Positions 20,938 to 31,219 of a stretch of 45,474 nt of DNA are shown here, piece after piece. The notes beneath the pieces are model-generated. The model had not been told where the DNA came from. It saw nothing but the letters and a program-made list of their open reading frames with translations, and ran no database searches. A program made the position numbers and the translations under genes. Source of the DNA: Seminavis robusta (taxonomy: Eukaryota > Bacillariophyta > Bacillariophyceae > Naviculales > Naviculaceae); NCBI GenBank assembly GCA_903772945.1, contig CAICTM010000853.1, positions 1 to 45,474 of the forward strand. Reading direction: 5' to 3'. Every line of letters starts with the position of its first letter. The first letter of the stretch is position 1.

Positions 20938-22559
20938 CTAGACCCGACGGCGGAATGGTCCGCCGACACGGTCGACAGGAGCAGCCCCATCTTCGCTATC
21001 TTCGATGGGCGGAGGATTTTGCCTTTCCACTATTGATCCCAAGCCATCAAGTCCATCAATAGCAACAGGAACAGTGCAGTCGTCTGTGGCGGGAAGGTTC
21101 AGAGCTTCCAAGAGCCCTCGCATGGCTTGGATTTGGAAGTTTTGACCATTGACAATTTCGCGCAAGATAACTTGCATGACACAGTATGGATCTTCATCAT
21201 TGGTCAAGTCCTCACAGGGAACATCGCCCGTCAGTAGCAAGGTTTTGGCCATGTTGACTGCATTCTGATGATGGGGGATCATTTGGTGGATAAACAAGGC
21301 CAAATTGCTCTCACTGCTCACCCCCGTAGTCATACCTGTGCAAGTTCAAGGGGTAATCGGAGGTGAGTCGTTTGGCTCCAGAATACGCAGTCAACTGGAA
21401 GCAAATCACCAAATGGGCCATTGTCACATCCCCATAACTTACCCACAACCATGTGGCAATTCATTGCATTTATGCACGAAGCAAAGGGTTGGTTCTCTGG
21501 ACCCGCATCACACACAAAGGTGGAAGGACACTCTGGGTGTGGGAGCTGGAATGCATCCAAGCCATATGTTCCACAGGTTTCATCAAATGCACCTGGCTCA
21601 TCATAAGTGTATCCCAAAGGAGGTTCATCTTCAGGGGACACTAGTTCTCCATTCTTCATGAGCTTGATACGACCTGACATGAACTGATGAATCTGGAAAC
21701 AAGGGAAGGGAAGGATGTTTGTTGTGAGTGAGCCAAGGTCGATTGCTGCGGTCGTGTTGAGTTGGAAAGTTGATTCATTCTTACATGGCAGAAATAAAAG
21801 ATGTCTTTGTCGTAGCTTTCATCATCGAAACGCAGCTGGATGCTGAACTCTCCATATCCCACCCACTCAGGCATGGGATCTGGCGGAGGTGTGTTGTGTA
21901 GTGTCCAGACAAGCAACAATAAGTATGTTATGAGCTGGCAGCCACAATGTCGTGGTTCATATTCCCAGCAAGGGCAGTCACTTACGGAAGAACAAGGGCT
22001 CGTAGGCATCCAGACCAAAGTCTTCCGCCCCAGTAGACACAGGTAAGACTTCTTCAATATTGGAGTAATTTCCAAGATAATCATCATTCAAGAAATACAT
22101 GGGAGCAGGGCAACTGAGGGTCTCCGCACAAGACGCATCTGATCCCAAGCCAATGCCAGGTTCGAGCTCATCCACGCCATCATGAGCACCATCTGGGAAG
22201 TACGAAAAGCCCATGGGATGAAAGTAGTTGCTCCTGTCCGCTTGAACAAATGTGTAGGTCTCGCCAACTTCCATCCCAATAGTTGGGTTGACCACATCTC
22301 CACATTCCTCGAATGCATAGTACCCTGTTCAAGATTGGATGTGAATGAGTGATGGCACGACATCAAATACTGTACGCAACTTCATTCATTCAGATGATAA
22401 TATCTCCTTGAATCAAAACAAGTATTGTCTGGACGTACCGAGCTCGGATGCAAACAGGTTGACCTTGACGGTGAATGTGCTTGTAGGGGACATGCAAATG
22501 TCTTGGGCTGATGCCATGGCGGCAAGGCTTCCAAGAATCACCATGCAATATCTGACCAT
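20938..22559 (-). CDS. Secreted cupredoxin-like + DUF305 protein
   Basis: Five exons, 22559-22439, 22324-21986, 21879-21785, 21692-21443, 21335-20938, with GT-AG introns of 114, 106, 92 and 107 bp, give 400 aa in one frame. A signal peptide (M-V-R-Y-C-M-V-I-L... to 'ASAQD') leads. A cupredoxin-like domain follows: 'FHPMGFSYFPDG' supplies a His, and 'FCHIHQFMSGRI' (residues 183-194, joined across an intron) supplies the Cys-His-Met set of a type 1 copper site. A Cys-rich linker follows (C-x-T-Y-G, P-E-C-P, V-C-D-A, S-C-I-N, N-C-H). The DUF305 domain has 'MIPHHQNAVNMAK' at 287-299 and 'LREIVNGQNFQIQAMR'. DUF305 is a ferritin-like helical domain with conserved HH, often near metal-resistance genes. 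A copper-linked extracellular role is inferred. Confidence 0.88.
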
Positions 22560-23959
22560 TGTAGAATCACACATCATAGACTAGCCAGTGTACGGTGATA
22601 TCCAAATTCTTTCTGAAAATCTGAATTAATGACAGAAAAGCAGTTGTGAACCTCCTGGGGAAACAAGAAAAGTGAAGACCGCCAAATCTTGGGGCGCCGC
22701 TGGGAAAGATAATCGTCGAGGCTCCAGTGGCCCCTGGCTGGCTAGCTACAGTAGGTCTACTAGCTAGTGCACGCCTTGTTATTACAGAGGCTGAGTACGG
22801 TATCCGTATCACGCACCAACCACGCGATGGCGCTTGCCTCATTTTTCAGTCTCATCCTCGCCATTATTTCAGGCACCTGCAAAGAGGATAGTCGAGTGGA
22901 GTGGAGTCCGTCGGGAAGCAATGCGAACACAAAAACACGCGTCCTCCACAAGTCAACATCTTGCGAGGATCGGCACGGCATTGGAGCAATTGGTTTACCG
23001 TATTATTGAATAGGTTAATTGCGAGTTTGGATCCAGAAATCAGCTCTCCAAAGTGTAATCCGTGCAGGCAGCCAGCAACATAACCGTAGTTGAGGTAAAT
23101 ATAGGGTCAACGTTATTGTAACTCTGAAGATTCTATTCGTGATATTTACCGCACCTACCTCAGCTTTCTTGTGCCAGAGGAGTCGATCGAGTCGAGTCCA
23201 CGCACCCACCACTCAATGAACGTAAATGCAGCCAACTTAGTGGACAGTTACATGTACTAGCTCATTGTAGCAACAACAGCACAAATGAGTTGTGTGCCAC
23301 TGGTGTGTGCTTTCCTCTCCGTACTGGTGAGGCGCCGGTCTGATGCAGGTGAATTTCTCTTTAGCACTGCTACAATTCTCTTCCTCAGCGCTGGTGAGAA
23401 TTTGACGGAAAGATCAATTGTTCTCGAGGAAGCAATCGCTCCGTAGTAGTGGCTGGTACGGTATAATTGCTTTAGCGCCGAAGTGAAGTACAGTAGTCTA
23501 GCCCCCGTGTACCAGTATATCCACAAGTGGTTCTGGAGTTGCCAACCGCACTATACGTACTAACATTGGATGCACTTGAGCGGCAGAGTTGAGCCGACTC
23601 GACTAGTCATTACTAGTAGCCTCATTCAGCGTGTCAGTAACCTATGCAGGAGTGAAATGTGCCGATTTTGTCCAGACTTGGTACCGCTGCGCTACTTCTA
23701 TGTATGTTCTATGCTGCTACAGCTATTCAGATATGCAGCGACGACAGCTAGCTAGTACGGTACGCACAGCTGACTAGGTAGATCTAGAGAGAGCTGTGAG
23801 CAAACTACTCCGTGCAGGGTGCTGGCCACTTTGGCTGGTCGTCTGTGTGGAGGGCTCACATTACCAACATCCATCGTTTTGAACACACAACACAAACAAA
23901 ACAACATACAAAACCAACATTTATCTAGACTATAACAACGGAGACCACTACCAACAACC
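22560..23959. other. Divergent intergenic region
   Basis: Separates the minus-strand cupredoxin-DUF305 gene from the plus-strand small secreted protein, so it should hold both promoters. No motif beyond scattered GCTAGC runs could be supported. Confidence 0.5.
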
Positions 23960-24262
23960 ATGACATTACTCCAGAAAGCTGCTTCCATCTCCCTTGTCAT
24001 CATGACACTATCTTGGTCTCAAGAGGTTTCTTCCTCCCCTGGTGCTGTTCGTGGTCGAGACCTGCAGGAGAATCCTAAGGCATGCCTACCGTCACAAGAA
24101 GGATACAAGATGGCCGTGTCGGTTGTATGTGGCTACTACTGGACATGTGAAAATGGAAAATGGGTGGAAGGAGTTTGCGGCGATCCAGGGGACCCTCTCT
24201 ATTATGAATGTGATGAACGTTCGAAGAGTTGTTCTGATCTTCGTTGCTACTACCTATTATAG
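23960..24262 (+). CDS. Small secreted cysteine-rich protein
   Basis: A 100-aa ORF with a good start context (CAACCATGA). A hydrophobic signal peptide covers residues 1-25 ('ASISLVIMTLSWS'). The mature part has seven Cys: 'ACLP', 'VVCGYY', 'WTCENG', 'GVCGD', 'YECDE', 'SCSD', 'LRCYY'. The segment Y-x-T-C-E-N-G-K-W-x(3)-V-C followed by a later Cys resembles the spacing of chitin-binding type 2 (CBM14) modules, but the match is by eye and incomplete. An odd Cys number suggests one free thiol or dimerisation. No intron is apparent. The gene stands alone between two larger divergent genes. Confidence 0.7.
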   Translation: MTLLQKAASISLVIMTLSWSQEVSSSPGAVRGRDLQENPKACLPSQEGYKMAVSVVCGYYWTCENGKWVEGVCGDPGDPLYYECDERSKSCSDLRCYYLL

Positions 24263-24877
24263 CTATGCATAGACAACAAGCCCAATCAGAATCGGAGCAG
24301 TAAAAATCTCACCTCATGTTTTGACGGTCGACTTTCGAGCATGCATGTCACAGTTCATCAGTCCCACTTGAAGCACTCCCTGACACATACCAGTACGGCA
24401 CTTAGTTTTACCGTGTCAAAGCCCGAACCCTTTCGTTGTTCAGCTCCTTTAGATGCCGCCAAAAGGCGGATAGTTTAACCCCATTCTAACGCTCACTATG
24501 CCCTGTTTAGGACAAACCAAGGTGGCATCTCCAACGAATTTTTGTCCAACAATCGGCCAGACTGACAATGGACACCGAGAGTGCGCAACATCAAGAAACA
24601 AAGTCCTGAGTATTGACGAATTTGCTGCATACAACTTTATTGTAGGGAAGGAAGACCCATCAGAACCAGCAAAGGTGGAGGACGCAACGCACCTGCTGGA
24701 AACCCGAAGGCAGGGTTCCATTCTGTTCGAAATTCTTTTGGGTTGACACACAATACATGTACGATTGACACCGTGTTGACGCCACGTTATTTGACAAAAA
24801 ATCCCGAAAGGAAAAGAAACACAACACAACAGCTGCCATCTAGTAGTTATCTTTAGCCAGAGCTCCCTCTATTCATC
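24263..24877. other. Upstream region of TLDc gene 2
   Basis: No gene supported. An 82-aa frame (24498-24746) has no recognisable feature and probably lies in the promoter or 5' leader. Confidence 0.45.
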
Positions 24878-27800
24878 ATGGCCAACACGGCTCGACCTCC
24901 CAGCTTGCCTCCCAAAGTCCCCTTGGCATCCCACAATCCGCCACTCGCCGATCATTTGACTCGATCCACGGCAGCTTTAGCCGCCATTGCCACGACGCCC
25001 ACACAGCGAGTGGCATCCTTCGGAAGCAATGTCAGTGCAGCGAGTGATTCTTCGCGAGATGGTCTTCGACGAGAAATTTCGCGGCGTCGGAGATCCTTCA
25101 CCAGCAGTGAATTCAACTTTCTACAAGGCATTGTCGCCAATGGAACGGAAGTGGAAGTGCTGCTGGTCCAGCAAAAACTCAATGACCCTTCCCTTGGGTT
25201 TGATGCGCAAGATGACGAAGAAAATGTAGTAGGCAGCAACAGTAAGAGTGTCACGACAGCATCGGAAGACGGTGTTCATCCGGGAAAGGAGAGTGCTAGT
25301 GGAGACCGTACTCTCAGCAGTGGATCCCTTAGCACACTCCAGCAACAACACCAGCAAACACGGCAGCAACAACAACCAAAGTCACCCCCCGTTGCGGACC
25401 TGGCGCACTTGCAGTTGCTAGAACCTACGCTGACCTTGTCTATGGACAATGGCAGTTTTGACGTGGATGCTAGTATCGATACATGTGCCACTGGTCAAGG
25501 CAAGCCACCTCCCACACCAATTCCAATGTCGCCTCATCGTGATCAAGCCACGCTGACCATACCAAGCCATGAAGAGCTGTATCCAGATATTCGAATGCTG
25601 ATTGCTAATGGGGCTTCAGCTGACAATAGGCAAATGTCGTTGTCCGAGTTTGAAAAGACACCACTAGTGCAGAATCTGAGACCTTCAAGGGACCTGGGAG
25701 GTGCAGCCCATTTGCCCATTCCGGCGATTGACCATCCACTCTTTCTCAACGACACTTTGGAGACGCCTGCAGCAAGCAATACTACTGCTGGCCGTTCGAC
25801 CTTGCGGCCTGCGGTTTTGAGCCGTCGATCCAGCAATCCAATGGTGGATCAACTGTGGGTAGCACACGAACAAGGGTTGGTAGTTACACCACAGCAATCA
25901 ACGAAACGAATTCTTATGCGGCGAGAACAATCCTTGTCCGCCGCGTCGCCCCTTCGACGATACTCTACTGTGTCGTCACATCGAAGCAGTAGTAGCAGGA
26001 GTGGCGGCATATCGTTGTCCAACAGAGCCAACGCGGCCACTGCAGATCCTTACGGGAGGTCTCTGCTGAATCCTCAAGAGCTTCGCAAGATCAAGCAACG
26101 GCACTCCCGAACTCAAAGCCACCAAATTTCCACAGCAGAACTCCTATCCTTTCACATGCTTCCGCCATGGCGACACTTGCACCAACAGGATTACAGGGCA
26201 ATGGCCATGGAATTGCAAAACGCATCCACCGATAGCAGCACAACGATCGATACACAGGATATTACAAGCTTGCTTTTGCCGACGGACGAAGAAATTTTTC
26301 GGCGATCTCTTGCCGCCAAGCAGCAAACAACAACAACACCCCAGAAATGGTCCGTCTCAGAACGTCCTCCACCACCACGGCCTTTTGCTGCGGCTGGTAG
26401 CACCAGCAACAAGGAACCACTTGTGACCAAGAGCATCGGTGTCCTACCGACCGCCTCAAGTGGAGTTCCCGTGGCACCCAATGGCATGAGACGCATGGTG
26501 TCCGATGGTGGCGCGGCCGTCACTAGACGCCCTAGTGCCCTTCGACGCATGACCTCGGATAGTTCGCGCAAGTCTGTCTCGTTTCAGATTCAGGACGAAT
26601 TGAAGAAGCAACTCGAGGCAACCGTGAACGAAGAAGGAACGTCACATACTGCTTCAATCTTGCCGTATGTTGCATCGGTAGGTTCCACTGAAATGGATGA
26701 ATCTGCTACTACGTTTGGTTCGGAGCATCCGGTTGAAGAAGTGCTTAGAGAGGCCGACAACAAGCAGCGAGTCAGCGATGTGAGCACTCTCTCGGTGAAC
26801 AGTATTCCTCAGTGGGGCCGTCGTGACAGTCAGGCTAGTATTGCATCCCTCAACCTTCATCAGGCAAAGCCTATTCGCCAGGACTCGATTGGGTCAACAG
26901 TGGAAGGATGGGAAGCCTCCAAAGCCTTTCAAGAGGGATTGTCAACGCCTGTTGAAATCCAGTACACTCCTTATGGCAACAACAGTGCTGAACCGCTCCT
27001 CATGCATTTAGCAACTCGTCCTGTTCGCCCACTTCAACCCAACACCACTGCAGTCGATGGAATCGAGGCATGCAAGTCTTTCCTGCGAGATCTGGCGTCG
27101 ATACCGGTAGCGCCAACGCCTGAAGCAACCAACGTTTCACGAAACTGGGGTCGTCGGGATAGCAATGCGTCTCTCAACCTGCACCTAGCGAGACCCATTC
27201 AGCATGAATCTATAGCATCTACGCGAAGTGGCGCAGATGCTATGGAGGCCTTTCAAAAGCAGTTTGATGCACCAGCGTGGGGACGTCGAGACAGCATGTG
27301 CAGCCTTGCGTCTTTGAATCTGCATTTGGCAGGTCCAATACAGGAGTCCATATTCAAACGTCAAGATTCCTTGGATTCCGTAACTGTGGCTGATGAGTCC
27401 GGTGCTGTGGAAGAAGCCTTTCGGCCCACCGGATGGGCGAGACGAGAAAGTATGAGTAGCATTGCATCTCTCAATTTGCACCGAGCACACCCCATTCGGC
27501 AGGAATCGCTCAACAGGTTTGGGAGACGTGACAGCACAAATAGCTTGGCGTCTCTCACATTGCACAGAGCCCATCCAATGCGACGAGATTCCATGGCATC
27601 CACCGCCGAAGGCACAGATGCTCTCGAAGCATTTCGAGAACAAGTCTCCACGGAGAGTTGGGGTCGACGGGACAGCACTAATAGTGTCACTTCGCTTGCC
27701 CTACACAAAGCTCATCCAATCCGTCAGGAATCGATAATTTCGAATGCTGAAGGATGGGAGGCTGCGGAAGCCCTTCAAAACGAATTCCAGGCGGCGCCTG

Positions 27801-29886
27801 ATATATTGAAACCGTCATGGGGACGTCAAGAGAGCATGGGAAGTGTAGCATCCCTGAATCTTCACCACGCTCACCCAATCTTGGCTGCAAACAGTGGTGC
27901 TGCCGCCATTGATGTTCTGCGGAACGTTGGGTCTGCCTTTTCTGATGCCGACTTCGAAGCTTCTCTTCGCAGTATCCCGCCAGGTCAACCTTTTGGTGAA
28001 GAATCGATCATGTCAACTGCGTCAGGCAGGGTGGCGAGAGAAGCTCTTGAACAGACGATCAAAGACGCAAACAACGAAACATTAAGGGAAGCATCATCAG
28101 GCACCGCTTTGAGCTCGGTCAGTGACATTGCCTCTTTGCAAAGGACGTCTTTGACCAGTATTCCTTCATTGCATCCTGCTCGCCCGATTCGGCAAGATTC
28201 CATCGCTTCCACTGCAACGGGGCGAGAAGCCAAGGAGTTGCTTCGTCAGCAGCTGTCGCCGGCTTCCATCGTTGCGTCGCAATGGGAAGGAATTGTGTCA
28301 CCCGATGAATGGGAAGACAAGAAGATGGAGGATGAAGATATGATAATAAAACCCAAAGGAGTGTCCCGTCCAGTTATTGTTCGGCATGCCAGTCAGAATG
28401 AATATGACGAGGAAGGAATGGAGGTTGCTCCCGCCGAGGACGAAAAAGAACCGCAAATGAAGCTAAAAACTCAAATTCTGGTACCGAACCACCCTTACAT
28501 GCCGATTGACGTTCAAAGAGAAGAGTTGCCGGGGGAGGAGAAAAGTGAAAGGGTAGTGTCGCCCGAAGGGCGTCGCCGCCAGGACGGGTACCGTCATTTC
28601 CCGAGTAGTCTGGTTTCATTTGGGGGTGAATCAAGAAAAAGCATTGTTACCATTGAAGCGAGCGCATCCTTCGATGAAAGCAAAAGCATTGATCGCATCG
28701 ATCGCTACCGGGGGGTCTTTCGAGGAGAGCTCCCGCGTAGCATATCGGAAGACGAGCTCTCGACATTGTTCCTGCCCCACTGCAGTAAGTAGGACTCAAA
28801 ATGACCTTCTTTGTTTGTAAAAATCACTTTTGAACTGGAACTCACTATCGAACTACCACCAGAACCCAAGCCACTATCGCGTGGACAAAGCGATGCAACG
28901 AACTTTGCGGCAGACCTTACTAGCAATTCCTGGGAACTGGATACAGTCGTGGGAGAATATGACGCGTGGGATGCCATTCGAGACGAGTATATCAATGGGT
29001 AGGGAACGGAATCGCTGCTGGATTTGCGGGGGCTTATTCTCCCTTGGATGCCTTGTACTAAACACGCCTCTGCGACTTCTGATTCTGTAGGTATGGTGGT
29101 GGAGGGACGCTTCCTTTCCGAATCTTGGGTACAAGTGCCAGAGATGTCGATGCAATGCCGCACGTTCTATCTCCACCATTGATGGAAAGTCTACAATCCT
29201 TCTTCCCAACTTCGAAAACCCACGATAACTTCTGGTTGAAGTATTCTATGGTTCGTGATGGCGCATCTCTGCATACGCTGATGCAACATGCAAGAGGTGC
29301 CAAGTATTCGGTCCTAGCTCTGGAGACCACGGACGGAGAAGTGTTCGGAGCGTTCACCGGAGAGCCCTGGCGTAAAACTTGGAACTACTTTGGCACCGGG
29401 GAAAGCTTCCTTTGGCGCATGAGGAATTCAAGAAAGACGAAGTGCCATTCTATCATTGACCAGGCACAAATGGAGAGTGAGATAGATGTCTACCCCTACA
29501 CCGGTGCGAACCAGTGCATTCAACTTTGTACGCACAATAAGATTGCTGTTGGGGGTGGTTCACCAGAGCACCCCTTGGATGAGGAAAAACGTGACGACAA
29601 CAATGACGACGACAACAGCGCAGACAAACCAGAAGAAATCCAAGATTTTGAATTTGGATATGGCCTGGCAATGCAAAGTGATCTCCTCCATGGTACCAGC
29701 TCACCCTGTGTAACGTTTGGAAGCCCATCACTCTCCATGATCCATCGGGATGGCTCACTTTTTGAGATTACCAACATGGAGCTCTGGACGCTAACTCCAT
29801 GCTGGAACGAAACTGAGGCCGAGAAGCTGGAGTTGGGGAGGATGTTTCTGGAGCAGCCATCTTTCAATAATGGAACGTTTGAATGA
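24878..29886 (+). CDS. TLDc-domain protein 2 with repeated RRDS-type motifs
   Basis: Three exons, 24878-28784, 28863-28998, 29091-29886, with GT-AG introns of 78 bp (phase 1) and 92 bp (phase 2), give 1612 aa. Residues 63-107 carry the helix motif shared with TLDc protein 1 ('SFTSSEFNFLQGIVANGTE'). A long disordered region follows. About residues 645-1115 hold eight repeats of the type 'WGRRDSxxSxASLNLHxAxP' followed by 'IRQ(D/E)SI'. Shared short motifs come next: 'WEGIVSPDEWEDKKMEDEDM', 'SASFDESKS', 'SISEDELSTL'. The TLDc domain (from about residue 1348) has 'LKYSMVRDGASLHTL', 'DGEVFGAF', 'YFGTGESFLWRMR' and 'FGSPSLS', very close to its paralog. The first intron sits at the same place and phase as the one in TLDc gene 1. 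The start context (CATCATGGCC) is good. Confidence 0.92.
26810..28220 (+). repeat. Eight coding repeats 'WGRRDS...SLNLH...PIRQ(D/E)S' in TLDc protein 2
   Basis: The repeats begin near 26812, 27147, 27279, 27433, 27517, 27658, 27819 and, in weakened form, 28140. Most carry two R-R-x-S or R-Q-(D/E)-S sites, the preferred pattern of PKA/CaMK-type kinases. An A/V-x-E-A-F/L helix often follows. TLDc protein 1 has its own version ('SRRSL'). Confidence 0.85.
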
Positions 29887-31219
29887 TCACCAGCAACAAC
29901 AAGCAATGTAATCCCACTTCCATGAACTATAGTGAGGACGAGCGTAAAGACTAAATATATAATAACTGCCAATGTTGTATTTTGTTGACTGCACCTGTTA
30001 TGATCATGATCTGTTGCGGGCATGCTGTGGTCGCATCATTCGGCTGGGTAGAGCACCACACTCAGGTGCTGGTGCACAGCCTACCTTTCTATTTCAAACA
30101 ACTAAACGCCGTGCCTCTCTGCTTGTTTTGAGTTTGGGCTGTGTTTGAGACAACTGAGGGGAAAGTACAGACAGGCCAATCACGAGGTCTGTAACCTCAC
30201 CTCTTGAGGGTTCATTTGTGTTGTCTCTTCTTGGTCTCTCCTGCTTCATCAATCCTACATGAATTCTTTTGTCACACGTCTTGAAGAGATGTGGGATCCA
30301 GCGAGGTCTAGCAAGTTAAAGTTGGTGCTGGTGGTGGGCCGGTGTTGATGGGGAACCTTTTTTAAAGCATGAAGGAAAGGAGTTACAAAAAATTTAAAAG
30401 AAGCTGCTTATTAGTGCTCGAGTTGCTCGTTGGGACGTCACTGGGAGCTGGGAGCCACAAAAAGCACATTGCAGCACCGCAACACGAAGGCGAATGAAAT
30501 AGCGAGTGACTCATCAGTCAGCAGTCAGCACGGTCAGCAGTCAGGAGCCAGCTTCATTGAAGCAAGACGCCGTGAAATACCTCTGAAAATATCTAACTGG
30601 TCGCGTGTCTTGTTCCTTTTGAATCGAATCATTTTCAAGGAACTCTGAGAATGACTTAACGAGTCTAGGTGATGACGTCTCATAAGCTCCTGAACCTTCA
30701 ACTCCCAAAATATCTTGAAAGCATGGGACATGGGGTGCTACGGTAGTCGTTCCAGAATGCTGTAGTTCTGATCGTTCCGTTTTATTCCGATTTCTAGTAT
30801 TTTTGATTATTGGTTCATTATTTTTAGCTTTCCGGATTCGATTCATTCAATGGTACTCTAGCTCGCTACAAAATCTAACAAAATCAAGGCTTGCTTTGGA
30901 AATTACGGTACGATTTGATTCCGCATGCCACTGTGACCGAACCCAATTTCAGAACTATTGTTTTGGAAGGAGTGAACAGTGAACAAGACAGTGGGAACCA
31001 GTGGTTTTCTGCACCGCCCAGACACAGTTCCCACCAGGAACACAAGCCACCTTCCACCAAGAATGCAAAGCTTCCGCCAATCCTTACTTTTCTTCTCAAC
31101 AGTACCGTACAAAGATGCCAATGGTCCAAGCACACAACCACCAAATTAACTCGGGCCGACGTCGTTGCCTTCACCCCACACAATAGGAACAAAGCAACAG
31201 CAGCAACAACTGAACAAGA
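29887..31219. other. Intergenic and 5' leader of the DUF6824 gene
   Basis: No gene supported. It includes a short GTCAGCA repeat (30516-30546). A 131-aa frame at 30891-31286 overlaps the first exon of the next gene in another frame and is probably leader sequence. Confidence 0.5.

Noticed and set aside
24498..24746. 82-aa plus ORF upstream of TLDc gene 2
   Set aside because: No recognisable feature and located where the promoter and leader are expected.
30010..30085. Possible tRNA-like segment near GGCTGGGTAGAGCACC
   Set aside because: No full cloverleaf with a T-loop GTTCGA and matching acceptor stem could be formed; no tRNA was found elsewhere either.
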